Source of the DNA: Pseudomonadota bacterium
GTDB lineage: Archaea > Thermoplasmatota > SW-10-69-26 > JACQPN01 > JAJPHT01
Reading direction: 5' to 3'
DNA length: 33,047 bases
Assembly: GCA_021325135.1 (NCBI GenBank)
Contig: JAJPHT010000025.1
Location: 1 to 33,047 of the forward strand
Shown: in pieces, positions 21,099 to 29,049 of the stretch
Numbering within the stretch: the stretch's first letter is position 1
Layout of the letters: each line of letters starts with the position of its first letter
Position numbers and translations under genes: made by a program
Notes under the pieces: model-generated
Seen by the model: only the letters and a program-made list of their open reading frames with translations
Told to the model about the DNA's origin: nothing
Databases searched by the model: none

Positions 21099-21824
21099 CG
21101 CCGCGTTGGCCGCCCGCGAGCCCGCGCGGCCGTCCGCGAAGAAAGCGTGGTCGCCCGGCGCGTGGACCGCCTGCACCGGCGCGTCGATGCGCTCCACCCA
21201 CGCCTCGAAGTCCGTCCGCGTGAGGATCTCGTCGTCGTTGGCCTGCACCACCAGCGCGCGCGGCGGCGCGAGGCGCTCGGGGTAGTGCTCGCCGCTCGCG
21301 CGCGCGAAGTACGCGAAGAGGGCCTGTGCCAGGTCGCGCCAGTAGGGCTCGCCGTGCCACTTCGCGCTGAGGCGCTGCGTCGCGAGGGGGAGCGTCTCGG
21401 GGCGGATCGTCGCGAAGTAGTGCCTGCGCTTCGCGCTGGGCGAGCCGCTGGTGGAGAGGAGCGCGAGGCTCGCGACGCGGCGAGGCCGTCGCGCGGCGGC
21501 CCACGAGGCGAGGATGCCGCCCATGCTCACGCCCACGAGGTGGACGGGCGCCTCGGGCGAGAGCGCGTCCATGATCGCCTCCACGTCGCGCGTCATGTCC
21601 TCCAGCGTCAGCGTCTCCCAGGGCGCCTCGCCGAAGCGGGTCGACGCGCCGTGCCCGCGCAGGTCGGGCATCGCGAGGCGGAAGTCGCCGCGCAGCGCCA
21701 CGCGCTGGCTGCGGAACGCGGCGCCCGCCGCCAGCGCGCCGTGGAGCATCAGCACCAGCGGCCGGCCGGCGTCGCCCTCCTCCTCGACGTGGAGGCGGAT
21801 GCCGTTCGCGCGCACCTCCGTCAT
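21069..21824 (-). CDS. Alpha/beta hydrolase, Ser nucleophile
   Basis: 251 residues from ATG 21824, whose ATGA overlaps the stop of the upstream hydrolase. Features are oxyanion-hole HGALAAG, PDLRGHGAS, nucleophile elbow GVSMGG (Ser100), acid in QANDDEIL and His in PGDHAFF. This is the layout of esterases, peptidases and C-C hydrolases related to 3-oxoadipate enol-lactonase. The substrate is not readable. It is the last gene of the minus-strand run from Hef and its coding end overlaps the convergent hydrolase at 21069-21098. Confidence 0.87.
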   Translation of the reverse strand: MTEVRANGIRLHVEEEGDAGRPLVLMLHGALAAGAAFRSQRVALRGDFRLAMPDLRGHGASTRFGEAPWETLTLEDMTRDVEAIMDALSPEAPVHLVGVSMGGILASWAAARRPRRVASLALLSTSGSPSAKRRHYFATIRPETLPLATQRLSAKWHGEPYWRDLAQALFAYFARASGEHYPERLAPPRALVVQANDDEILTRTDFEAWVERIDAPVQAVHAPGDHAFFADGRAGSRAANAALRHFLLEER

Positions 21825-22525
21825 GCGCCCTCCGCGGCGGCGACGAAGCGCAGCAGGCGGTCCGCGAGCCACCCGGGCCGCTCCCGCGGCACGTCGTGCC
21901 CCGCGTCGTCCAGGCGCTCGAACTCCGCGAAGGGGAGGAACGCGCGCCAGAAGAGCGTGGACGTGGGGCCGTAGAGGGGGTCGCGCCCGGCCTCCACGAC
22001 CAGCGCGCGCCCCCGCCAGCGGCGAAGCGACTCGGCGGGGAAGTCGTCGTCGGGAATCGAGGAAAGATATCGAAGCGCCTCGGCCTCGCGCGGGTCGCGG
22101 GCGCGCGCGAGGCGGTCGCGGAAACGCGCGCGGAACGCCTCGCTGGCCTGCGGCGGCGAGGCGACGAGGGCGAGGCTGCGCGCGAAGTCCGGCTCCTCGA
22201 CGGCAATCCACGAGAGGGCGGTCGCGCCGCGGCTGTGGCCTACGAGGTGCGCGCCCTCGGGCGCGGCGCGGCGGAGAAGCTCCGTCAGGTCCGCGGCCTC
22301 GGCGCGGGGCGACCAGTCCATGCCCGCGCGCCAGGGCTCCGACGCGCCGTGGCCCCGCGAGTGGGGGAGGAGCACGCGCCGGCCCGCGGCGGCAAGGCGG
22401 TCCGCGACGCCGGCCCAGAGCGAGGCGTCGTCCAGCACGCCGTGGGCCAGGAGGATGGCCGGGTCGCGGCCGGGCCGCTCGTCGTAGCGCAGCGTCGCGC
22501 CGTCGGCGAGCCGGAGGGACTCCAC
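21821..22525 (-). CDS. Alpha/beta hydrolase, Ser nucleophile, second copy
   Basis: 234 residues from GTG 22525. Motifs are LLAHGVLDDASLW, HSRGHGAS, nucleophile elbow GHSRGA (Ser98), acid in EAGRDPLYG and His in DDAGHDV. The frame stays open up to GTG 22729, which overlaps the MOSC stop as GTGA. However, the 67 added codons have many A/T third positions (19 by my count), unlike the nearly all-GC third positions of real genes here, and do not look like an esterase N-terminus, so I prefer 22525. It overlaps the following hydrolase by four bases, so the two are co-translated. Substrate unknown. Confidence 0.8.
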   Translation of the reverse strand: MESLRLADGATLRYDERPGRDPAILLAHGVLDDASLWAGVADRLAAAGRRVLLPHSRGHGASEPWRAGMDWSPRAEAADLTELLRRAAPEGAHLVGHSRGATALSWIAVEEPDFARSLALVASPPQASEAFRARFRDRLARARDPREAEALRYLSSIPDDDFPAESLRRWRGRALVVEAGRDPLYGPTSTLFWRAFLPFAEFERLDDAGHDVPRERPGWLADRLLRFVAAAEGA

Positions 22526-22725
22526 GCGGCGCCATGCCAGAAGGGGCGCATGAACGCCCCGGGTGAATGCAAAAGCCCCCCGCGCGAGACTGAGGAAATG
22601 TTGGGTATTGAGCTTGGGCTTGCGGATGTTGGAGCCGGGGGGCAAGGACGCAGAGGCGTCCTGCGCTGAGGCAAGCCCTTCCAATCCGGTTCGGGGGAGG
22701 TGGTTTTTGGCGAGGTCGTTGAATT
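22526..22725 (-). other. Open but gene-unlike spacer before the hydrolase
   Basis: 200 bases between MOSC and hydrolase. The frame is open, so an N-terminal extension (starting VKFNDLAKNHLPRTG) is formally possible, but codon use is unlike the neighbours. I see no clear hairpin; a weak TATA-like GGCTTTTGCA lies on the minus strand near 22565-22574. Confidence 0.4.
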
Positions 22726-23193
22726 TCACGTCCTATCCATGAACAGGGCGGGCATGCCCGGCTCCAGGACGCCTTCGCGCAGCACGCGGGCGTAGACGCG
22801 GCTCCAGCCGGGGCGGTGCGCCTGGTCGAAGCGCCGCGCGTCGCCGCTGACGTAGGGCGCCGTCGTGGCGCACGGCGTGGCGAAGCGCGTGACCTCCACC
22901 TGGGCGTCGCCCAGCCGCAGGCGCGCGCCGGGGAGGACCGCGTCCCACGGGATGCCTTGCAGCGTGACGTTCTCGCCCAGGGCGCCGGGGAAGACGGGGT
23001 GCCCTTCGGCGCGCAGCACGTCGATGCGCTCCAGCGCGTAGAGGCAGAGCGCGCGGTCGGGCCCGCCGTGGATCTTCGGAAGGCGCACGGCGTCCCCTTC
23101 GAGGCCCAGCGGGGTGAGCCGCGCGCGGGGGACGGGCAGCTTGGGGACGCCGCCGCGGCTCACGTTGACCTGCGCGATCCGCCCTTCAGGCAT
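22726..23193 (-). CDS. MOSC-domain protein, YiiM-like
   Basis: 155 residues from ATG 23193. MOSC fold signs are the N-terminal GRIAQVNVSRGGVPK, GLEGDAVR, KIHGGPDRALCLYA, GALGENVTL and the conserved Cys region RFATPCATTAPY. MOSC proteins bind molybdenum cofactor or carry sulfur for metal-sulfur cluster formation; the family's Cys is present. No molybdenum enzyme is in view, so the substrate is unknown. It overlaps the acyltransferase gene by eight bases and belongs to the Hef-led run. Confidence 0.9.
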   Translation of the reverse strand: MPEGRIAQVNVSRGGVPKLPVPRARLTPLGLEGDAVRLPKIHGGPDRALCLYALERIDVLRAEGHPVFPGALGENVTLQGIPWDAVLPGARLRLGDAQVEVTRFATPCATTAPYVSGDARRFDQAHRPGWSRVYARVLREGVLEPGMPALFMDRT

Positions 23194-23704
23194 CGACGGG
23201 CGTCTCCTTCTCCTTCCTCAAGGGCCGCGCGGGGACGCCGCCCCACAGTTCTCCGGGGGGCACGTCGCGGTTGACCAGCGACATGGCGCTCACGGTGGCG
23301 CCCTCGCCCACGACCACGCCGGGCAGGAGCGTGCAGTTGGCGCCGATGGTGGCGCGCTTGCCGATGACGACGGGGCCGACGCGGTACCAGTCGGCGCTGT
23401 ACTCGTGGCAGAGGATGGTGGTGTGGAAGCCGACGACGGCGTCCTCCTCCACGGTGATGAGGCTGGGGTAGAAGATGTCCAGCGTGACCTCCAGCCCGAC
23501 CGCGGCGTGCTTGTGGACCTTGGCGCGGAGGAAGACGCGGTACATCCAGTTCTTGAGGCGGAAGCCGGGGATGCGGCGTGCGAGCCAGATGACGAGGAAG
23601 CGCCCCGCGGTGCGGAAGAAGCCGACGTGCCGGGGCCAGTACCAGAGGCTGCTGCGCGGGCCGTCGCTGGGCCGCTCGGTGCAGCGCTCCTTGCGGTCGG
23701 TCAA
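23186..23704 (-). CDS. Left-handed beta-helix acyltransferase family protein
   Basis: 172 residues from TTG 23704, whose TTGA overlaps the Hef stop. After an amphipathic N-terminal part (FFRTAGRFLVIWLARRIPGF) come hexapeptide-like turns: VGLEVTLDIFYPSLITVEED, VVIGKRATIGANCTLLPGVV and VGEGATVSAMSLVNRDVPPG, then GGVPARPLR. This is the pattern of CoA-dependent sugar or serine acetyltransferases, though the usual catalytic His is uncertain (FHTTILCHEYS has two). The hydrophobic start suggests membrane contact. A role in surface glycan modification is an inference. Confidence 0.85.
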   Translation of the reverse strand: MTDRKERCTERPSDGPRSSLWYWPRHVGFFRTAGRFLVIWLARRIPGFRLKNWMYRVFLRAKVHKHAAVGLEVTLDIFYPSLITVEEDAVVGFHTTILCHEYSADWYRVGPVVIGKRATIGANCTLLPGVVVGEGATVSAMSLVNRDVPPGELWGGVPARPLRKEKETPVDA

Positions 23705-26001
23705 CGGTCGGGCCCTCCCACGTATTGCGTGCGCACGATGGCGTGGACGTTGCGCGCGGTGACGGGGCCGACGCCCTCGACCTCCATCAATTCCTCCACG
23801 CTGGCCTTCACGAGGTCGTGGATGGTGCCGAACCGCTCAAGTAGCCTTCGCGATAGCACGGCGCTGACGCCGGGGAGGCCCTCCACGAGGAAGCGGAGGC
23901 GCTCGTCGTCGGTCATGGCGCCCTTCTCGCCGCGCACGGCGAGGGCCTTCTGCTCGCCCAGCTGCTCGCGGCGCGCGATGGCGGCCAGGAGGCGCGCCGT
24001 CTCCGCGGCGTCCTTCGTCATGAGCACGCTGAGGCGGAAGCCCGTCGCCAGGGCGGCCAGCGCGCCGTAGACGGCCTCGGCGGTGAAGCCCGGCGCGAGG
24101 ATGCCGTCCCCCTCGATGACGACGATGGGGGTGGAGTAGCTGTCGCGCAGGACGCGCGCCTGGCTGAAGAGGCGGCCGTCCGCGAGGCTGCGCGCGAAGT
24201 CGTGCGCCTCCTTGCGCTCCACGGCGACGCGCTCGCTGAGGACGTAGTCCCCCGCGGGCAGCGTCTCGGGCTTCACCACGATGCCGGCCTTGGACAGCTC
24301 GCGCACGACGGCGCCGGCGAACTCGCGGTGGTCCGCCACCACGACGACCTTGGGCGCCTCGTGCGATTCGGTGTGGAAGGCGTCGAGGCTTTTCTCCGAC
24401 GCGGGGCGGCCTTCGACGAAGGCGGTCTTCCAGTCCTCGCTCTCCTCGGAGGCGTTGACCTTCTTGAAGAACTGGCGAAGGACCTGGATCTCCTTCTTCA
24501 TCTTCCCCTCGCGGATGCCGGAGAGCTTCTGCGAAAGCTCGTCGCGCGTCTCCCTGGTGATGAGGATGACGACGCGCCCCGCGCGCTTCCTCCCGGTGCG
24601 GCCGCGGCGCTGGATGGCGCGGATCTCGCTGGGGACGGGCTCGTAGAAGACCACGAGGTCCACCTGCGGGATGTCGAGCCCCTCCTCGGCGACGCTGGTG
24701 GCGACGAGGACGTTGTGCTCGCCGGCCTTGAAGCGCTCGATCATCTCGCCCTGCGCCTTCTGGGACATGCCGCGGTCGCTCTCGCTGCGGCTCGCCTGCC
24801 CCACGAAGCGCGCGGGGCGCACGCCCTCCACGTCCTTGAGCGCCGCCACGAGGGTCTCGCTGGTGTCGCGGTAGTTGGTGAAGACGATGATGCGCGCGTC
24901 GGGCTTCTCCTTCAGCTGCTGGCGCAGGAGGATGGCCACCTGCCGCAGCTTGGGGTGCTCGGAGCGGCTCTCTGCGAGAAGACGTTGGACCTCGTGCATG
25001 CGCGGGTCGTCCAGGAGCGCCTTCGCGGCCTTGCTCTCGTCGGAGGCGAGCTTCTCCAGGTACGTCTGCAGAGCGGCCACGCCCTGGGTCTCCGCCAGCT
25101 CCAGCGCGTGGCCCACCTTGAGCGCGGCCGCCTGCGCGGAGAGCGCCTTGAACAGCAGCGGGTTCTGCTCGCCTTCGCCCTGGCGGATGCGCGCCTGCAG
25201 GTGCGCCGCGGCCTCCAGGAGGACCTTCTTCCCGACGAAGCGCATGTAGGTGGGGATCCCTCCGGCCTGGCGCACCAGGGCGATCTTCTCGTCCTGGATC
25301 GCCCGCAGCAGGCCGGCCACGACCTTCAGCCGCTCGGGGACCGCGACCTCCTTCCACTCCACGTCGGTGTCCTGCACGTAGGGCGCGGTGTCGGGGTCGC
25401 TCTCGGTGCGCACCTCGACGCCCTCAATGCCCAGGGCTTCGCACACGTCGCGGATCTTCTCCGCCTTGGCGCCGGGGCTTGCCGTCATGGCCAGCACGCG
25501 CCCCTCCATGCGCTGGCGACGATAGGCGTCCGCGATGAACACGTAGGCGTAGTTCCCCACGGCGCGGTGGGCCTCGTCGAAGAGCAGCAGCGTGACGCCC
25601 TTGAGGTCGATGCGGTCGGAGACGAGGTCGTTCTGGATGACCTGCGGCGTCGAGCAGATGAGGTCCGCGTTGCGCCACGCGTACTCGCGCTCCTCGGGGG
25701 GCGTCTCGCCGGTGAACGACTCCACCTTCACGCCCACCAGCGCCTCCTCGAAGAAGCGGGCGTGCTGCTCGACGAGGGGCTTCGTGGGCGCCAGGAGCAG
25801 GACCTTCCCGGGCTTCCGCTCCAGCCGCTCGGCCATGACCAGCAGAGCGACGACGGTCTTCCCCATGCCCGTGGGCAGGATGACCAGCGTGTTGCGCTGC
25901 ACCGCCTCGTGGGCGATGGCCACCTGGTAGGCGCGCCGCGCGATGCGGCCCGGCGCGATGCGCGGGTGGCGGAGGGTGTCGTCCTGCGCCGCGGCGCTCA
26001 C
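23701..26001 (-). CDS. hef: Hef, helicase-nuclease for stalled replication forks
   Basis: 766 residues from GTG 26001, picked because the family begins close to RHPRIAPGRIARRAYQ and a TATA-like CTTGAAGAA lies 26 bases ahead. N-terminal superfamily 2 helicase: Walker A LPTGMGKT (Lys48), DEAH at 142-145, TASPGA, and C-terminal helicase motifs IIVFTNYRDT, VLVATSVAEEGLDIP and QRRGRTGR. C-terminal XPF-type nuclease: GDYVLSERVAVERKEAHDF with ERK at 595-597 and Asp601 intact, then two helix-hairpin-helix units (LPGVSAVLSRRLLERFG, VEGVGPVTARNV). Hef processes branched DNA and stalled forks in Euryarchaeota. All key residues are present, so it should be active. It leads a run of overlapping minus-strand genes. 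Confidence 0.96.
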   Translation of the reverse strand: MSAAAQDDTLRHPRIAPGRIARRAYQVAIAHEAVQRNTLVILPTGMGKTVVALLVMAERLERKPGKVLLLAPTKPLVEQHARFFEEALVGVKVESFTGETPPEEREYAWRNADLICSTPQVIQNDLVSDRIDLKGVTLLLFDEAHRAVGNYAYVFIADAYRRQRMEGRVLAMTASPGAKAEKIRDVCEALGIEGVEVRTESDPDTAPYVQDTDVEWKEVAVPERLKVVAGLLRAIQDEKIALVRQAGGIPTYMRFVGKKVLLEAAAHLQARIRQGEGEQNPLLFKALSAQAAALKVGHALELAETQGVAALQTYLEKLASDESKAAKALLDDPRMHEVQRLLAESRSEHPKLRQVAILLRQQLKEKPDARIIVFTNYRDTSETLVAALKDVEGVRPARFVGQASRSESDRGMSQKAQGEMIERFKAGEHNVLVATSVAEEGLDIPQVDLVVFYEPVPSEIRAIQRRGRTGRKRAGRVVILITRETRDELSQKLSGIREGKMKKEIQVLRQFFKKVNASEESEDWKTAFVEGRPASEKSLDAFHTESHEAPKVVVVADHREFAGAVVRELSKAGIVVKPETLPAGDYVLSERVAVERKEAHDFARSLADGRLFSQARVLRDSYSTPIVVIEGDGILAPGFTAEAVYGALAALATGFRLSVLMTKDAAETARLLAAIARREQLGEQKALAVRGEKGAMTDDERLRFLVEGLPGVSAVLSRRLLERFGTIHDLVKASVEELMEVEGVGPVTARNVHAIVRTQYVGGPDR

Positions 26002-26021
26002 GGGCGGCCGAGGGGCTGTCT

Positions 26022-26030
26022 TCTTCAAGA
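26022..26030 (-). promoter_or_regulatory. TATA-like box of hef
   Basis: On the minus strand TCTTGAAGAA is centred 26 bases before GTG 26001, beside the large hairpin at 26029-26079, which would occupy the upstream BRE position. Confidence 0.4.
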
Positions 26031-26079
26031 GCCTTGGCCCCGGGTCGGCGGAACATCCGCCGACCCGGGGCCAAGGCTC
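26029..26079. repeat. Perfect 24-bp hairpin, 3-base loop
   Basis: Arms 26029-26052 and 26056-26079 are exact reverse complements, separated only by ACA. The hairpin lies between divergent hef and the PKD lipoprotein and touches the hef promoter. Position at an intergenic divergent promoter argues for an operator or cruciform rather than a terminator. Confidence 0.93.
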
Positions 26080-26140
26080 CGTTTCCAAACCACAGCCTTC
26101 ATGCCTCCCCCGACTCTCCGCGCGGACGGGGATGCACACC

Positions 26141-27172
26141 ATGCGAGTCATGGCCCTCGCTCTGCTCATGGCACTCGCCGCCTCGGCGTCGGGCTGCGTC
26201 GCGAACATGGCCGATCTCAAGGCCGACCTCGGCGTCGTCGCGCCCGCCGCGCCCGCGCCGGTCTACGCGCCGCCCGTCGCCAAGGCCCAGGCCAGCGCCA
26301 CCCTGGTCCCCGTCGACGTGCCCGTGCGCTTCGCCGCGGAGGGCAGCCGCGACCCCCAGTCGCTTCCGCTGGCCTACTCGTGGGCCTTCGCCGACGGCTC
26401 CGCCGCCTCGGGCGCCGAGGTCACGCACGTCTTCGCCGCGCCCGGCGCGTTCAAGGTCACGCTCACCGTCACCAACCAGAAGGGGCTCACCGACTCCGAC
26501 GCGCTCACAGTGCAGGTCGGGCAGCCCAACCGCCCGCCCACCGCCGGGCTGGACGCCACGGACGCCGCGCCCGGCGCGCTCGCGCTGGCCGCCTCCGACG
26601 GCGCGCTCCACGTCTGGGCCGGAGACAAGGTCGCCTTCGACTCGGCCCGCTCCTCGGACCCCGACAACGACACGCTCCTCTCCGCGTGGGACTTCGGCGA
26701 CGGCGCCACCGGCGCGGGCGCCTCCCTCGCGCACGCCTACGAGCAGCCGGGCCGCTACGTCGCCACGCTGCGCGTGAGCGACCCCTCCGGCGCCACCAGC
26801 GTCGCCACCCGCGAGATCGCCGTCTCGTGGACCCACGCCGAGAACGGCACCTTCGCCCTGGGCGACCAGGCGCCGGCCCACGACCACGCCTTCCCCCTGG
26901 CGGCCGGCGCGCGCACGCTCTCCGTCTCCCTCACCTACGATCCCTCCGTGGCCAACGACCTCACCGTGGTCGTCAAGGACGCCAAGGGGGCCGAGGTCTG
27001 CCGCTCCGACGCGGGGCTCGCGCCGCCCGGAAGCTCTGGCCCTGTCACGCGCTCCTGCTCGGTGGACGCCGCGAAGCTCGCCAGCGCCGCGCCCGGCGCG
27101 TGGACCGCGCAGGTCGTCAAGAACGGCGGCCTCCAGGCGGACTATCGCGTCTCCATCCTGGAGACTCTTTGA
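26141..27172 (+). CDS. PKD-domain lipoprotein
   Basis: 343 residues from ATG 26141 (ATG 26132 would add three). Signal with lipobox ending SASGC (Cys19). Two PKD domains: about 56-126 (PVRFAAEGSRDPQSLPLAYS, then FAAPGAFKVTLTV) and about 153-228 (KVAFDSARSSDPDNDTLLSA, WDFGDGATG, YEQPGRYVATLRV). A C-terminal domain (about 229-343, AHDHAFPLAAGARTLSVSLT and AWTAQVVKNGGLQADYRVSI) resembles the pre-peptidase C-terminal/P-domain type that follows secreted proteins. PKD modules mediate binding or spacing at the archaeal surface. No enzyme part is seen. Confidence 0.87.
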   Translation: MRVMALALLMALAASASGCVANMADLKADLGVVAPAAPAPVYAPPVAKAQASATLVPVDVPVRFAAEGSRDPQSLPLAYSWAFADGSAASGAEVTHVFAAPGAFKVTLTVTNQKGLTDSDALTVQVGQPNRPPTAGLDATDAAPGALALAASDGALHVWAGDKVAFDSARSSDPDNDTLLSAWDFGDGATGAGASLAHAYEQPGRYVATLRVSDPSGATSVATREIAVSWTHAENGTFALGDQAPAHDHAFPLAAGARTLSVSLTYDPSVANDLTVVVKDAKGAEVCRSDAGLAPPGSSGPVTRSCSVDAAKLASAAPGAWTAQVVKNGGLQADYRVSILETL

Positions 27173-27178
27173 AATACC
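27171..27178 (+). promoter_or_regulatory. TATA-like box of the coiled-coil protein/hisS operon
   Basis: GAAATACC is centred about 25 bases before ATG 27199 and overlaps the PKD stop. Spacing again suggests a leaderless transcript. Confidence 0.5.
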
Positions 27179-27198
27179 ACGGCTCCGATCGCCGCGCG

Positions 27199-27708
27199 AT
27201 GGCCAAGGAGAAGAAGACCGCGGCGGACCTCGACGCCGAGCTTGCGGCGCTGGAGGCCGAGCTTGCCGCCCTGGAGGGCAAGGCGAAGGCCAAGCCCAAG
27301 CCCGCCCCGAAGGAGGCGCCCGCGGAGAAGAAGCCGCGCTTCGGCCTTGGCAAGAAGACGGAGGAGCCCCCCGCGGCCGAGCCCTCCAAGCGCTCCTTCT
27401 CCTTCGGCAGGAAGAAGGCGGCGCCCGAGCCGCAGGCGCCCGCGCCCGTGGAGGTGCCCGCCGAGCCTGTGGTCGCACCCGTGGCCGCGCCCGCCCGCGC
27501 GCCCCTGCCCACGTTCGACCCCTCCGTCTGGCGCCACGAGGAGGGCGCATGGGTGCGCACCAACGCCCGCGAGACGCCCGTCGTGCGGCGCATCCTCGAC
27601 GAGAACGACCAGGTCGTGCGCGAGGAGCCCGCCAGCCGCGAGGACCTGGACCGCAACGAGAGCGTGAAGGCCGAGCGCGGCGCGCGCCGCTTCTTCGGGA
27701 GGAAGTGA
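27199..27708 (+). CDS. Disordered Lys/Ala/Pro-rich protein upstream of hisS
   Basis: 169 residues from ATG 27199. It opens with a short heptad-like coiled coil (DLDAELAALEAELAALEGKA), then a long Lys/Pro/Ala/Glu-rich region with FGLGKK and FSFGRKK basic patches. A compact C-terminal segment of about 55 residues (FDPSVWRHEEGAWVRT, VVRRILDENDQVVREE) precedes the end RRFFGRK. No signal peptide or membrane span, so cytoplasmic. No family recognised. Its TGA is followed with no gap by the hisS ATG, so the two are almost surely expressed together. Confidence 0.75.
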   Translation: MAKEKKTAADLDAELAALEAELAALEGKAKAKPKPAPKEAPAEKKPRFGLGKKTEEPPAAEPSKRSFSFGRKKAAPEPQAPAPVEVPAEPVVAPVAAPARAPLPTFDPSVWRHEEGAWVRTNARETPVVRRILDENDQVVREEPASREDLDRNESVKAERGARRFFGRK

Positions 27709-29049
27709 ATGGCGAAGTTCGAGCGCCCGCGCGGCACGCGCGACTTCAAGCCCTCCGACGTGGCCGAGCGCCGCTGGCTGGAGGGCGTCTTCCGCGAGAC
27801 GTTCCGCCGTTGGGGCTATCGCGAGATCCAGACGCCCACCTTCGAGAGCACGGACCTCTTCCGCGCCAAGAGCGGGCCCAACGTCGTCAAGGAGATCTAC
27901 ACGTTCCTCGACAAGGGGGGCCGCGAGATCTGCCTGCGCCCGGAGCTGACGGCGCCGGTCATGCGCTTCTACGTCAACGAACTGACCCACGAGCCCAAGC
28001 CGCTGCGCCTCTACTACTATGGGCCCTGCTTCCGCTACGAGGAGCCCCAGGAGGGGCGCTTCCGCGAGTTCTGGCAGTTCGGCCTGGAGCTGGTCGGCCC
28101 CGAAGGGCCCAACGCGGACGCGGAGGTCATCGCCATTGCCCACGACGCGCTGCGCGCGACGGGCCTGCGCGGCTTCACGACGCACGTGGGCCACATCGGC
28201 CTGCTGCGCGCCCTGATCAACGAGCTTGACGAGCACGGCCTCGACGCGGGCAAGAAGGGGGACGTCTTCCGCAAGATCGACAAGGACGCGGACGACCTGG
28301 AGGAGTTCCTCCTCTCCGAAGGCGCGCCCGCCGCGCTGGCCCGCGCCATCGTCGCGACCGCGGGCCACCGCCGCGTGCTGAAGCTCGCCGACGAGGCCTC
28401 CATCGAGGCCTACGTCAAGGAGATCCGCCACGCCATCGGCGACGTCGTGTGGGGCAAGCACGGGCAGGCCATGGACACCGTGGTGAACGACTTCCGCCAG
28501 ACGCTCCTCCTGCTCGCGGCCCACGGCGTGCCCGAGGTCGAGGCCGACCTGGGCGTCGCGCGCGGGCTGGACTACTACACGGGCACCGTCTTCGAGTTCC
28601 ACGCCACGAAGCTGGGCGCGCAGAGCCAGATCGGGGGCGGCGGCGCGTACACGCTGGCGGAGCTTTTCGGCGGCGAGCACGTGGGCTCCGCGGGCTTCGG
28701 CCTCGGCTTCGACCGCATCCTCCTCGCGCTCAGGAACGAGGGCGCGGTCCCCGCGGTGGCGCCCGCCGCCGACGTGTTCGTCGCCGTGCTGGGCAACGCG
28801 CGCCCGCAGGCCCTTGCCCTGGCGCGCCAGCTTCGCGAGGCCGGCGTCTCCACCGACGTCGAGGTCATGGGCCGCGGGCTGGGCAAGGCGCTCCAGCACG
28901 CAGGCAAGACGGGCGCCAAGCTCGTGGTGATCGCGGGCGAGAAGGACCTCGCCGAAGGGCGCGTCACGGTGCGCGACATGGCCAGCGGCGAGCAGAGCGC
29001 GGTCGCGCTCGCGGACGCGGTCGGCGCGGTGCGCGCGAAGCTGGGCTAG
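27709..29049 (+). CDS. hisS: Histidyl-tRNA synthetase
   Basis: 446 residues from ATG 27709, directly after the preceding stop. Charges tRNA-His with histidine. Class II features are the start FERPRGTRDFKPSDV, motif 1 near WGYREIQTPTFE, motif 2 FRYEEPQEGRFREFWQFGLE, the histidine-binding signature VARGLDYYTGTVFEF, motif 3 GFGLGFDRILLAL, and a C-terminal anticodon-binding domain from about residue 350 (ADVFVAVLGNARPQALALAR). Length is normal. The stop shares CTAG with the convergent GNAT gene. Confidence 0.97.
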   Translation: MAKFERPRGTRDFKPSDVAERRWLEGVFRETFRRWGYREIQTPTFESTDLFRAKSGPNVVKEIYTFLDKGGREICLRPELTAPVMRFYVNELTHEPKPLRLYYYGPCFRYEEPQEGRFREFWQFGLELVGPEGPNADAEVIAIAHDALRATGLRGFTTHVGHIGLLRALINELDEHGLDAGKKGDVFRKIDKDADDLEEFLLSEGAPAALARAIVATAGHRRVLKLADEASIEAYVKEIRHAIGDVVWGKHGQAMDTVVNDFRQTLLLLAAHGVPEVEADLGVARGLDYYTGTVFEFHATKLGAQSQIGGGGAYTLAELFGGEHVGSAGFGLGFDRILLALRNEGAVPAVAPAADVFVAVLGNARPQALALARQLREAGVSTDVEVMGRGLGKALQHAGKTGAKLVVIAGEKDLAEGRVTVRDMASGEQSAVALADAVGAVRAKLG

